Origin: a virus
Strand: one strand, 5' to 3'
Virus record (IMG/VR): IMGVR_UViG_3300022690_000315
Coordinates: 1 to 38,828 of that record
DNA: 38,828 nt
The notes under the pieces are model-generated. The model made no database searches. It had not been told where the DNA came from and was given only the letters and a program-made list of their open reading frames with translations. Within the stretch, counting starts at the first letter, position 1; each line of letters begins with the position of its first letter. Position numbers and translations under genes: made by a program. This document shows positions 7,165-15,435 of this stretch, in pieces.

Positions 7165-7188
7165 TCTGATTCACAAAGATGAATCAGA
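7165..7188 (+). other. Perfect 9-bp inverted repeat, 6-nt loop
   Basis: TCTGATTCA (7165-7173), loop CAAAGA, TGAATCAGA (7180-7188). It lies between the minus-strand gene and the 7203 pseudoknot. No T-run follows on the + strand; it may be an operator or an RNA hairpin. Confidence 0.6.
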
Positions 7189-7202
7189 TACATATTGCTT
7201 GT

Positions 7203-7320
7203 TTAGTTCAGAATTGGTACTTCAAAACGTGACAAGCCCTCCCCCAATGGATACACAGACGGTTATTTGTCACGGGTAGTACCAAACCTTGAACTAAGTA
7301 ATCATTAAGTCTGTGTATCC
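7203..7320 (+). ncRNA. Three-helix stem with 12-bp loop-to-tail pairing (pseudoknot leader or bistable switch)
   Basis: Three stacked 8-bp perfect helices are visible: 7203-7210/7290-7297, 7214-7221/7278-7285 and 7228-7235/7267-7274. The apical loop carries GGATACACAGAC (7249-7260), a perfect 12-bp match to GTCTGTGTATCC (7309-7320) just 3' of the stem. All pairings are Watson-Crick. Only 11 nt (7298-7308) link stem and tail, so the 12-bp helix may form instead of part of the stem, as a switch. It ends 43 nt before the LRR gene ATG at 7364, so it is most simply its 5' leader. Confidence 0.7.
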
Positions 7321-7363
7321 TAATTTATACCCTTCTTTGGCTTAGGAAGACATATCGTGCAAT

Positions 7364-8320
7364 ATGAAAAATATTCTACTATTATCATTTTTGATAACAA
7401 CAAATCTATTTAGTCAAAATGTAAATATACCAGACGCTAATTTTAAATTTTATCTGGTTGGAAACAATTTAATAAATATCAACTTAGATGGTGAAATACA
7501 GGTTAGTGAGGCTACGGCATTTCCAGGAGCCATTAATGTTTCTTCTGGTGTTTCCGATTTAACAGGACTAGCAGCATTTACTTCACTTACAAGATTACAA
7601 TGTCTTTCTACTTCTCTTATTAATTTAGACCTCTCTGGTAATTTAGCACTGACAGAGTTATTTATTAATAGTAACTCTTTGGTGAGCTTGAATATTTCTA
7701 ATAATACAGCACTTGAAAAATTAGACTTATTGTTTACTCAATTAGTCAATCTTGACGTATCTAGCAACATTGCGCTTACCTATTTAAGGTTTAAAAGCAA
7801 CTATTCCCTAACCAATATAAATGTTTCCCAAAATACAGGGCTTATAGATTTAAATTGCACAAACAATTCGTTGACAAGTCTGGATGTATCCAACAATACA
7901 GCCCTTACAAATTTAGATTGCTCTGCTAATTCCTTAACCAGCCTTGATTTATCGAATAATAAGGCACTTAAAAGCGTGAAATGCATTAATAATTCGTTAA
8001 CTAGCTTAGACCTTAGAAATGGAAATAATATTTTTATGTCTGCTAATTTCGATGCAACTGGCAACTTTCTGTTTTGCATATCAGTAGACAATAAAGCATG
8101 GGCAGATGCTACTTGGGCATCTAAAAAAGACCCTGGTACAGTTTTCAGCGAAGATTGTTATGTAGGAATCAAAGAGAACCAACTAGATAACATAACTGAA
8201 GTAACTATTTACGATTTATACGGAAGAAAGGTTAATCGTGTAAATAGATTTCAGGTATATTTGGTAAGAACTAAATCAAATGGAAGGTATACAAGCAAGA
8301 AAATAGTCCAAATCAATTAA
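7364..8320 (+). CDS. Secreted leucine-rich-repeat protein with T9SS-type C-terminal sorting tail
   Basis: 318 aa. A signal peptide at 1-18 (MKNILLLSFLITTNLFSQ) is followed by the IPDANFKFYLV opening common to secreted Bacteroidota LRR proteins. About eight degenerate 20-21-residue LRRs follow (LTSLDVSNNTALTNLDCSAN type, about residues 65-220), then CISVDNKAWADATW...FSEDC, and a C-terminal segment (VTIYDLYGRKV...YLVRTKSNGRYTSKKIVQIN) matching the type A sorting domain of type IX secretion. The host would export it to its surface. It is not a structural phage gene and looks captured from a host: a moron candidate for adhesion, immunity or superinfection effects. It is preceded by its own structured leader. 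Confidence 0.85.
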   Translation: MKNILLLSFLITTNLFSQNVNIPDANFKFYLVGNNLININLDGEIQVSEATAFPGAINVSSGVSDLTGLAAFTSLTRLQCLSTSLINLDLSGNLALTELFINSNSLVSLNISNNTALEKLDLLFTQLVNLDVSSNIALTYLRFKSNYSLTNINVSQNTGLIDLNCTNNSLTSLDVSNNTALTNLDCSANSLTSLDLSNNKALKSVKCINNSLTSLDLRNGNNIFMSANFDATGNFLFCISVDNKAWADATWASKKDPGTVFSEDCYVGIKENQLDNITEVTIYDLYGRKVNRVNRFQVYLVRTKSNGRYTSKKIVQIN

Positions 8321-8468
8321 CTCCAGCACCTATTTTCATTTAATCGACTTGATAACTACTTCCACTCATACTTCGTGGCCGTTATCTTCATCGAGCGTTT
8401 TTCAGGCTTCTAAAACAATCGCTATCGCTCTTGAAAAAAAGGATAATTCTAAATTTCAATACGTTTAT
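8321..8468 (+). other. Gap before terS with possible small pseudoknot
   Basis: No gene seen. GAGCG (8393-8397) can pair with CGCTC (8426-8430), and TTTTTCA (8398-8404) with TGAAAAA (8432-8438), in interleaved order. The second pairing is A/T-only and may be fortuitous. Either a leader structure or part of a terminator for the LRR gene. Confidence 0.35.
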
Positions 8469-8476
8469 TACCTTTG
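8469..8476 (+). promoter_or_regulatory. Bacteroidota -7 promoter element before terS
   Basis: TACCTTTG fits TAnnTTTG. Its last G is only 4 nt before the terS ATG at 8481, so the transcript would begin at or next to the start codon (leaderless or nearly so). No clear TTTG -33 element lies at the usual distance. Confidence 0.5.
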
Positions 8477-8480
8477 ATAC

Positions 8481-8879
8481 ATGGAAGATGAAAGATCAAT
8501 CAAAGACATAGAGAAAGACCTTACTGACAAACAAAAGATTTTTTGTAGAGAATACGTAACAGACTGGAACGCCACAAGGGCTGCCATAGCAGCAGGATAT
8601 TCAAAGAATACAGCTTCAGAAATAGGGTGGGAAAACCTCAGAAAACCTCAGATTGAAAAATATATCGACCATATTCAAAAGGATTTAATCAAATTGTGCG
8701 GTGTAAGTACGTTGAGTAATGTCGAATATCTAAAGAAAATACTCGAAAGAAAAGAGAAAACAACCGATCAAATCAAAGCTATTGAGGTCATCAATAAAAT
8801 GCTAGGTCTTAATGCACCCGAAAAGCAAGATATTACCACAGATGGTAAGTCATTCGATTTAATAAATTGGGTGAAATGA
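8481..8879 (+). CDS. terS: Terminase small subunit
   Basis: 132 aa. The N-terminal motif LTDKQKIFCREYVTDWNATR followed by AAIAAGYSKNTASEIGWENL is the DNA-binding helix-turn-helix of Terminase_2-type small subunits. The central region (KDLIKLCGVSTLSNVEYLKK) and the C-terminus are as in phages of the PBSX/SPP1 type. It recognises phage DNA and hands it to TerL. The stop overlaps the terL ATG (ATGA). Confidence 0.9.
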   Translation: MEDERSIKDIEKDLTDKQKIFCREYVTDWNATRAAIAAGYSKNTASEIGWENLRKPQIEKYIDHIQKDLIKLCGVSTLSNVEYLKKILERKEKTTDQIKAIEVINKMLGLNAPEKQDITTDGKSFDLINWVK

Positions 8880-10096
8880 CGAATATAAATGAAGTATTTA
8901 AGCCACTTTATACTTCTAAAAAGCGTTATTTCTTACTGACAGGAGGAAGGGGGTCACTCAAATCAACCTCAGTACATGATTTTATTTCACGCATGACACA
9001 TGAGAAAGGACACGGAATATTGTTTCTCAGGTACACAATGACATCGGCTGAGAAGTCAATCATACCCGAATTTAAGGAGGCCATACAGCGCAATAACTCA
9101 TACAATCTATTCCAGTTTAAAGGGGATAGGGTAATCAACACCAAGACAGGATCGTTCATAATATTCTCAGGTATCAAGACCTCATCCGGAAATCAAACGG
9201 CCACGTTAAAATCTATACCAGGATTAACTACTATGGTGGTTGAGGAAGGTGAGGACTTTGTTGATGAAAAGACCTTCGATGTAATAGATGATTCAATCAG
9301 GAGCAACGAGGCTATGAATAGGGTAATTTGGATAATGAACCCGACTACTCCTGAACATTTTATTTACAATAGATGGATTAAAGATTATAATAAACAGGTT
9401 GATGTTGAGGGATATCAGATAACAGTTAGCGATCATCCGGATGTCGAGCATATTCACACCACCTATCATCTAACTGAGCGTGCCGGATACCTACCTCAGA
9501 GTTGGCTCGATAAGGCCAATAAAGCCAAAAAAGAGAACCCGAAATGGTACTATCATAACTACATTGGTGGATGGCTTGAGAAGGCTGAGGGCGTAATTTT
9601 ACCTAATTGGAGGGAGGGAGAATTCGACAATGACTTGCCGTTTTGTCATGTTATGGACTTTGGTTTTAGTCCAGATCCCACCACGCTTCTAAAGATGGCC
9701 GTTGATAAAAAGAAGATGCTCATTTATGTGCAAGAAAAGTGTTACCAAACAGAGATGTCAACGGGAGATATTAAGAAAATGCTTGATGCTCACACTGAAA
9801 AAACTGATTTAACCGTCGCTGATTCGGCTGAGATGCGTCTAATCAATGAGCTTATCTCGGATAATTACAACGTCACAGCTTGTCACAAGTACCCAGGGAG
9901 CGTCAAGATCGGATTAAAAAAACTAACGGATTACACAATTGTAGTATGTGGCAGTAGTCCAAATCTGAAGATTGAATTAAATAACTACATTTGGAATGAC
10001 AAAAAGGCTGGAATACCTATCGACAAATACAACCATTGCATTGATCCTATACGGTATGGATTCGATAGATTGACTACCTCACATGGGTTATTTTAA
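8876..10096 (+). CDS. terL: Terminase large subunit (packaging ATPase/nuclease)
   Basis: 406 aa from ATG 8876, which overlaps the terS stop; a TTG at 8867 is possible but less likely. Walker A is GGRGSLKS (residues 23-30), Walker B is TMVVEEGEDF, and IWIMNPTTP fits the coupling motif. The nuclease half has HVMDFGFSPDP, VADSAEM and the C-terminal YNHCIDPIRYGF typical of Terminase_3 (PBSX XtmB-like). It packages DNA into proheads. Confidence 0.95.
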   Translation: MTNINEVFKPLYTSKKRYFLLTGGRGSLKSTSVHDFISRMTHEKGHGILFLRYTMTSAEKSIIPEFKEAIQRNNSYNLFQFKGDRVINTKTGSFIIFSGIKTSSGNQTATLKSIPGLTTMVVEEGEDFVDEKTFDVIDDSIRSNEAMNRVIWIMNPTTPEHFIYNRWIKDYNKQVDVEGYQITVSDHPDVEHIHTTYHLTERAGYLPQSWLDKANKAKKENPKWYYHNYIGGWLEKAEGVILPNWREGEFDNDLPFCHVMDFGFSPDPTTLLKMAVDKKKMLIYVQEKCYQTEMSTGDIKKMLDAHTEKTDLTVADSAEMRLINELISDNYNVTACHKYPGSVKIGLKKLTDYTIVVCGSSPNLKIELNNYIWNDKKAGIPIDKYNHCIDPIRYGFDRLTTSHGLF

Positions 10097-10099
10097 ACT

Positions 10100-10222
10100 A
10101 TGAGTAAAAAGAAAGAAAAACGCGGATTATATATAGATAGTAAAGGCAAACTAATTTATATAAATTACTTAGGGAGTAAATCATGTGGTGAAGAATATGT
10201 GTTGTTTAATTTTAAAAAATAA
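10100..10222 (+). CDS. 40-aa small protein, unknown
   Basis: ATG 10100 to TAA 10220-10222. The product is basic at the N-terminus (MSKKKEKRGLYIDSKGKLIY) and ends FNFKK. It fills the gap between terL and the next small gene. No family recognised. Confidence 0.45.
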   Translation: MSKKKEKRGLYIDSKGKLIYINYLGSKSCGEEYVLFNFKK

Positions 10223-10224
10223 TT

Positions 10225-10413
10225 ATGAGAAGATTATTTATATGGCTTAGATGGATTAAAGACAACAGAATCAAGCATGAGGACATATTCCATCCAAATT
10301 TATTCAAGAATTCTATTATTGAGGTTGAGAAATTAAACTTAGAACTTGATATTACACAAGCAAAACTGGAAAAGATTAAAGCACAATGTATCGCTTTAAT
10401 TCATACAAATTAG
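10225..10413 (+). CDS. Small helical protein, unknown
   Basis: 62 aa. The N-terminus is basic and aromatic (MRRLFIWLRWIKDNRIKHED) and the C-terminus a predicted coiled helix (IIEVEKLNLELDITQAKLEK). It lies between terL and portal; no family recognised. Confidence 0.5.
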   Translation: MRRLFIWLRWIKDNRIKHEDIFHPNLFKNSIIEVEKLNLELDITQAKLEKIKAQCIALIHTN

Positions 10414-10419
10414 TTTTTG

Positions 10420-10427
10420 TAATTTTG
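10420..10427 (+). promoter_or_regulatory. Bacteroidota -7 promoter element before portal
   Basis: TAATTTTG fits TAnnTTTG and lies 13 nt before the portal ATG, giving a very short leader. The -33 element is unclear. Confidence 0.45.
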
Positions 10428-10440
10428 TCAAAACGTCCGT

Positions 10441-11751
10441 ATGAATATACCCAAGTTAAGCTGGAAGAATCTCATTACATTAAAAAATCATTTACACCAT
10501 AGGACATTACACCCACTGCAAGACCTCCACGACTTCGATTTTGCCAATGGGAACCTAACCATCATGGGAATGGATTCAATAACGGGTCAAGTAACCGATA
10601 AGAAGCTAATTATAGAGGGGTACGATCGTAATGCTCAAGCCTATTCTATCATCAGAAAAATCAGCGAAACAGGCTCAGATATTCCTTGGATACCTCACAC
10701 CATTGAATCAGATGGCTCAATGAAGGAAGTAACAGAGGGTAGGTTTCACGACTTTGTAATGATGCCTAATGATAATCAAACTCAGAAAGAATTTAAGATG
10801 GATTCTAACGGATATTTCCTAACTACCGGGGATTTGTTTTGGCATTTCCCTGATATAGTCGGGTTCCCTTCCAATCAATTAACGGTCAAGGAGAGCCAAT
10901 TAATCGAGGTATTAAAGAATAGAAGTGAGCCACTTGTTCCAACGGGTTATAAGTTTGAGTTAGGTACAAAGCGTGAAGCGTTTACATTGGAAGAAATCAT
11001 TCATCAAAAGTATTTCAATCCGACAACTAAAGGCATATTATCCCTACGTGGGATGTCACCTTTAACTGCTGGATTTCTAACATTATCAGCCGACAATCAA
11101 AGAGCAGAGGCACAGGAATCCATGATGCGAAACAGGGGTGCAATAGGGTTCATTAGCAATGAATCTGACCAACTATTAAGTCCAGAAGACAGGGATATTC
11201 AGCAAGGGTTAATGGATAAAATACTGGGCGGTGCAAGGAAATTTAATCAAGTTGTAGTAGGTAAATCCAAAGCTAAATTTAATCAAATAGGTATGTCGAG
11301 TAGTGACCTTGAGATACTTAAAACCAGTATTCAAAATCTGCGTACGTTGTGTAACGTATATGGAGCACCTTCAGAGTTGTTCAACGATCCTGCTAATAAG
11401 ACATTTGCTAATCAAAAGACGGCTCTGAAGGCATTCTATGAAAACGCAGTGCTTCCGGTTGACAGGAGATTCTTGTCCAAATTCAATGAGGATGTTGTAC
11501 CAGTTTGGAGCAAGGCAGATAATAAGAATTATGTCGTAACTCAGGATTTGTCACACGTTGGAGCTTTACAAGAAGATCAGGATTTAAAAGCTGCACGGGC
11601 AGATAAGATAACAAACAGTATTACCAAGGTGATTCAATCAGTCAGTCAGGGGCTTGATCCTATTGCTGCTGCTGAAATAATTGCTCATGCTCAGGGCATC
11701 TCAATTGAGGATGCTCAAAAATTTGTAGTTTTGTCACGTAACAATCAATAA
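10441..11751 (+). CDS. Phage portal protein
   Basis: 436 aa, between terL and a prohead protease as in HK97-like phages. Portal-family traits: an N-terminal strand-rich wing (YDRNAQAYSIIRKISETGSD, IPWIP), then LFWHF, RGMSPLTAGFLTLSADNQ, the helical stem (DLEILKTSIQNLRTLCNVYG) and APSELFNDPANKTFANQKTA, which is the typical clip/crown junction. It forms the dodecameric DNA entry ring. Ends QKFVVLSRNNQ. Confidence 0.9.
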   Translation: MNIPKLSWKNLITLKNHLHHRTLHPLQDLHDFDFANGNLTIMGMDSITGQVTDKKLIIEGYDRNAQAYSIIRKISETGSDIPWIPHTIESDGSMKEVTEGRFHDFVMMPNDNQTQKEFKMDSNGYFLTTGDLFWHFPDIVGFPSNQLTVKESQLIEVLKNRSEPLVPTGYKFELGTKREAFTLEEIIHQKYFNPTTKGILSLRGMSPLTAGFLTLSADNQRAEAQESMMRNRGAIGFISNESDQLLSPEDRDIQQGLMDKILGGARKFNQVVVGKSKAKFNQIGMSSSDLEILKTSIQNLRTLCNVYGAPSELFNDPANKTFANQKTALKAFYENAVLPVDRRFLSKFNEDVVPVWSKADNKNYVVTQDLSHVGALQEDQDLKAARADKITNSITKVIQSVSQGLDPIAAAEIIAHAQGISIEDAQKFVVLSRNNQ

Positions 11752-11753
11752 AA

Positions 11754-11879
11754 ATGGGATCAGAAAATAAGTCAGTTGGACAAGTACCTCGAAGGGGAAA
11801 GGTGAATAAAGCAGCCTTGGAAGCATCTAAACAAGCCAAGGCGAAAGCCATTAAGGACAATAAAACTGTTTACAAATGA
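11754..11879 (+). CDS. 41-aa basic small protein
   Basis: ATG 11754 to TGA 11877-11879, overlapping the protease ATG (ATGA). The product is Lys/Ala-rich (GSENKSVGQVPRRGKVNKAA, EASKQAKAKAIKDNK). Coupling on both sides supports translation. Unknown; perhaps a head-assembly accessory. Confidence 0.5.
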   Translation: MGSENKSVGQVPRRGKVNKAALEASKQAKAKAIKDNKTVYK

Positions 11880-12691
11880 GAATCAAATTACCAGAATTCA
11901 GCTCACAAAAAGATAGGTTCTCTTATCTAATTGCCAACAAAGAACAGTTGATTGAGCAAAAAAAATTATTGCCTGTCATATCTGATGCGGTTACTTTCGG
12001 AGTTGAGACCATGGTAAAAAGTGGGTTTGCTTCTAAGGCCAACCATCCTATTGATGAAGATGTGGATAAACTTACAGTCCGTGTCGTTATGAACACGGCC
12101 AATTGGATTGATTCACATTTCGATATGTTACTTCCTGATGCAGCAAAGAAATCAATTCAGGAGCGAAAGGATATTATACCTCATCTGCATGATCACATAC
12201 ATAAGATTGAGGCGAAACTTGGTGAAGTAATTGACATCACATTGCCGATGTTGAGCTTTGAAGTATTAGGAATTGAAGGTAATGGATCGACACAGGCTAT
12301 CGTATTTGAAACTGAATTACAAAAATCGGATAACGAAAAAGTGTTCACTCAATATAAGCAAGGTAGAATCAATCAACATTCAATCGCTTTACAATTATTA
12401 CAGGTTGATTTAGCTATCAATGATGAAACAAGCGAGAAAGAATTTGACTTCTGGACTAAGCATTTCGATGCGGTCATTAATAAGGAAGTGGCAGAGGAGT
12501 TTGGTTTCTTTTGGGTGGTCCAAGAGTTTCGACTTATTGAAGGATCTGCCGTTTTATTCGGTGCGAATGTAATTACACCAACATTGGATAACAACGTAAA
12601 GCACTCGGAGCCGTCTTTGGACACTCCACCTGAGCCGGAGCAGTCCACTCAAAAAGACATGAGTAAATTTTTTAACTTAATACAACAATAA
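11876..12691 (+). CDS. Prohead maturation protease (S78-like)
   Basis: 271 aa. The pattern VVMNTANWIDSHFDMLLPDA (His81) ... IIPHLHDH ... LGEVID ... GRINQHSIAL (His168, Ser169) is that of HK97-type prohead serine proteases with a herpes-assemblin fold. It cleaves scaffold/delta segments during maturation. The C-terminus (SEPSLDTPPEPEQSTQKD) is a flexible, possibly scaffold-like tail. It overlaps the capsid gene (TAATG). Confidence 0.8.
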   Translation: MRIKLPEFSSQKDRFSYLIANKEQLIEQKKLLPVISDAVTFGVETMVKSGFASKANHPIDEDVDKLTVRVVMNTANWIDSHFDMLLPDAAKKSIQERKDIIPHLHDHIHKIEAKLGEVIDITLPMLSFEVLGIEGNGSTQAIVFETELQKSDNEKVFTQYKQGRINQHSIALQLLQVDLAINDETSEKEFDFWTKHFDAVINKEVAEEFGFFWVVQEFRLIEGSAVLFGANVITPTLDNNVKHSEPSLDTPPEPEQSTQKDMSKFFNLIQQ

Positions 12692-14295
12692 TGAAAACAA
12701 TTTTATTTATCATATCAGCCTTTATACAATCTATGTTTGTTCACTCAATGGAAGTGACTGAGGTAGTTGTTGAGAGAGGCACGAACTGTTATACAGCTGT
12801 ACTTAATCACTCTGGAAAGATTGAAAAAGAGGCAGCTAATTTATACACACTCATCATACGCAAAGCTGAAGCGGTGTTTGGTATTGATCTGAGCTTTATG
12901 AAATGGGGCGTTGCTGCCATTGGTGGTTTTGCTTTGTTGAATGGGGTTGATTTTCTTGATGCTGCAATAACTGTTGCTCCTGTACTTCCTATATGGATTA
13001 AGGACGACAAATTTGTTGAGCTGAATGAGAACGAAAGGAAAGAACATCTGAAGACCGTAGAGGATCAGGCTTCATATCAGCTTGCTTTTAATACCGACAA
13101 GATGGATACTTTGAAAACCGAGATGGAGGACAAAGTTGGAACGGATGTAGTAGAGGCTTTGCAAAAAGCGTTCGGTGAGTTGAAAGATGAGCACGTTGCA
13201 CAACTTCAAACAGCGATGGAAGAACAAGGTAAAGAGCTTGGAAAACTCAGAAATGAGAAAGCCAAAACTGCTTTACTTAATAAAACACCCGCTAGCTTCA
13301 GCATTGAATTGAAGCAAGTTTGGGATGAGAGGAAAGATGACATCGCTGATTATATCCGTAACAAGGAGAACAAAGGCTTTGCGATGGAGTTAAAGGCTAC
13401 TGTTGCACGAGCTTCTGTTGCTAACAACACAATGGCAGAATCAGTTCCAGGTGTTGGTCAAGTTCCAAGGAGAGCTAATGCAATCATGCCACTATTTAGC
13501 ACTGGTCAAATCGGCCCGGATTCTAACGGAGTTATTCGTTATTGGGATCAAGTAACAGTTACCTCTGGTGCTGCTGCTGTTGCTGAAGGTGGAACTATTC
13601 CAGAGGGAACATTGACTTGGGAAGAAAGAACCTTACCTGTTGAGAAGATAGGAGATTCACTTCCGGTGAACAGAGAAGCGTTAGTCGATGTTGGATTCGT
13701 TGAGGGAGAGATCAGGAATTTCTTATTCAAGAATATTGAATTGGAGCTTGACCGTCAACTTTTATTGGGAAGTGGTGCTAGTAATGAATTGGATGGTGTT
13801 GATTTAATTGCTCCTAACTATGTTGCTGGTGTATTTGCATTGAAAATCGTTGATCCAAGTATCTTTGATGTTATCTCTACTGGTATGGTTCAAGTTATGA
13901 ACGCAGGACAGAATGGCATGTTCATTCCTAACGCAATTATAATGAATCCAGAAGATGCTGAATTGATGCGATTGACTAAAGATACCGATGGCAATTACAT
14001 TATGCCTGCTTGGTTGAGCACAGATGGCATGAGAGTAAGAGGCGTTAGAATCATAGAGAATCAATTGGTTCCACAAAATCAATTATATATTGGTGACTTT
14101 ACTCAAGGAACTCTTTGGAATTCTGAAGGTATCACTCTTGATGTGGCAACACAACATGATACTGATTGGATCAAAGACATCACTCGAATGAAAGTGACTT
14201 CGAGACAAGTATTAGTAATCAGAAACGTACACAAAGCTGCATTCTTACACGTTCCTAGTATTAGTGCTTCAATCACAGCGATAACTAAACCCTAA
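12691..14295 (+). CDS. HK97-like major capsid protein with hydrophobic N-terminal extension
   Basis: 534 aa. Residues 110-200 are a charged coiled delta-like region (KMDTLKTEMEDKVGTDVVEA, LQTAMEEQGKELGKL). From about 240 the capsid fold follows: RYWDQVTVTSGAAAVAEGGT, LPVNREALVDVGFVEGEI, NIELELDRQLLLGSG, NAIIMNPEDAELMRLTKDTDG and VIRNVHKAAFLHVP. Unusual is the start: a signal-peptide-like segment (3-18, ILFIISAFIQSMFVHS) and a second hydrophobic stretch (about 70-101). The ATG overlaps the protease stop, so this N-terminus is probably genuine. The extension is presumably removed by the protease. Confidence 0.88.
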   Translation: MKTILFIISAFIQSMFVHSMEVTEVVVERGTNCYTAVLNHSGKIEKEAANLYTLIIRKAEAVFGIDLSFMKWGVAAIGGFALLNGVDFLDAAITVAPVLPIWIKDDKFVELNENERKEHLKTVEDQASYQLAFNTDKMDTLKTEMEDKVGTDVVEALQKAFGELKDEHVAQLQTAMEEQGKELGKLRNEKAKTALLNKTPASFSIELKQVWDERKDDIADYIRNKENKGFAMELKATVARASVANNTMAESVPGVGQVPRRANAIMPLFSTGQIGPDSNGVIRYWDQVTVTSGAAAVAEGGTIPEGTLTWEERTLPVEKIGDSLPVNREALVDVGFVEGEIRNFLFKNIELELDRQLLLGSGASNELDGVDLIAPNYVAGVFALKIVDPSIFDVISTGMVQVMNAGQNGMFIPNAIIMNPEDAELMRLTKDTDGNYIMPAWLSTDGMRVRGVRIIENQLVPQNQLYIGDFTQGTLWNSEGITLDVATQHDTDWIKDITRMKVTSRQVLVIRNVHKAAFLHVPSISASITAITKP

Positions 14296-14308
14296 TAATT
14301 AACCGATG

Positions 14309-14339
14309 ATAGGAGGGCAATAAAAGTCCTCCTATTTTC
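14309..14339 (+). terminator. Hairpin with T-run after capsid gene
   Basis: ATAGGAGG (14309-14316), 11-nt loop, CCTCCTAT (14328-14335), then TTTC. A perfect 8-bp stem fits a Rho-independent terminator or attenuator that would keep capsid mRNA abundant relative to downstream genes. The next ATG is 18 nt beyond the stem. Confidence 0.65.
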
Positions 14340-14353
14340 ACATTAACATTGAT

Positions 14354-14683
14354 ATGGATCAGACTGTAATAATATACGATGTCACAGGTGGAGATACTCA
14401 AATCTCAGTAGCACCAAATTTTTCATTGAGCCAGCGTTCAAAAGTCAGCTTCCAGGTTCAAGGCGCAAGTATATTGACTGGCTCTGTTACAGTACAATTG
14501 CAAGAGGCCAATACTGTTGCAGGTACATATAAAGATATTGCGGCCGGAGTGAAGGTCGTTCCCGTAGGTAACTCTGATGAATATATAGATGCAGGAGAAT
14601 ACAATGGAGTATTCCAACAAGTTAATATTACCGTTGGAAGTTCTACCGGAGGAATAATAACTATAACGTTAAATCATAAATAA
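14354..14683 (+). CDS. Putative head decoration or structural protein
   Basis: 109 aa, all-beta and Gly/Thr/Val-rich (SKVSFQVQGASILTGSVTVQ, YKDIAAGVKVVPVG, FQQVNITVGSSTGGIITITL). This is typical of small immunoglobulin-like or decoration proteins placed right after the capsid gene. Exact family not recognised. A weak promoter-like TAACATTG (14344-14351) lies just upstream. Confidence 0.55.
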   Translation: MDQTVIIYDVTGGDTQISVAPNFSLSQRSKVSFQVQGASILTGSVTVQLQEANTVAGTYKDIAAGVKVVPVGNSDEYIDAGEYNGVFQQVNITVGSSTGGIITITLNHK

Positions 14684-14910
14684 TGAAAACAGAAATTGAA
14701 ATTTTAAAAGATCATGAAGTGGGTCTCAAAAAAGGAGAGATTAGAAAAGTTAATAGTGATGTAGCTGTTGATATGGTAAGACAGGGATTAGCTAAAGCCT
14801 GTGATCCTAAGATAGCTAAACAAATAGCTGATTCTTATCCTGCTAAATCTGAAAAGAAAACCACTTCAAACAAAATAGAGAAGGGAGTCAAGGCGAACAA
14901 ATCTAAATAA
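14683..14910 (+). CDS. Small head-associated protein
   Basis: 75 aa. The N-terminus (EIEILKDHEVGLKKGEIRKV, then VDMVRQGLAKACD) is the short strand-rich domain that often follows phage capsid genes. The C-terminus is Lys-rich (EKKTTSNKIEKGVKANKSK). ATG overlaps the previous stop. Function unknown. Confidence 0.55.
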   Translation: MKTEIEILKDHEVGLKKGEIRKVNSDVAVDMVRQGLAKACDPKIAKQIADSYPAKSEKKTTSNKIEKGVKANKSK

Positions 14911-14916
14911 TACTCA

Positions 14917-15435
14917 ATGGCAAGGTTTGTAGCTGTAACAGATTTCCTTACAGGCGAGTTCTTGATTAGCTTACAGGATCAGACCGATGATTTGCAAGCA
15001 GTCATTGACCGTCTTGAGGAAGAAATACTTCAAGACTTACTTGGAAAGGAACTCCATGACCTGTTCATTGCCGATTTAGATACAGCGCCTTTCCCACAAG
15101 TGCCACAGTCTACACGTTTCTTAGATATATTCAACAAGTTTCATCAAGACGATCCATTCTATTTACGATCTGAGGGCATGATTAGGATGCTTCAGGCAAT
15201 GATTTACTTCGAGTGGATTAAGCAAACTGGTATGCAAGAGTCACCTGTTGGGGTTATTCAGAATGAATTTGAGAACGGGATTAATCTAAGTGCCAATGCA
15301 GCCAACTTAGAGATGACCCACAACCGGGGTATTAGAACATTCTTAGCTATCTTGGACTTCATAATACTTGACCAGGTAACCTATCCGGAATACTCTGGAA
15401 GATCGAAAGTACGTCAATTCATATCCTTTCTTTAG
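14917..15435 (+). CDS. Head-tail connector-like protein (DUF6712-like)
   Basis: 172 aa. Mostly helical, opening with VTDFLTGEFLISL and LQAVIDRLEEEILQDLLGKE, then FEWIKQTGMQESPVGVIQNE. This is the look of Bacteroidota phage connector proteins (DUF6712-like), which sit under the portal as adaptors. Position after the capsid cluster agrees. Confidence 0.65.
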   Translation: MARFVAVTDFLTGEFLISLQDQTDDLQAVIDRLEEEILQDLLGKELHDLFIADLDTAPFPQVPQSTRFLDIFNKFHQDDPFYLRSEGMIRMLQAMIYFEWIKQTGMQESPVGVIQNEFENGINLSANAANLEMTHNRGIRTFLAILDFIILDQVTYPEYSGRSKVRQFISFL

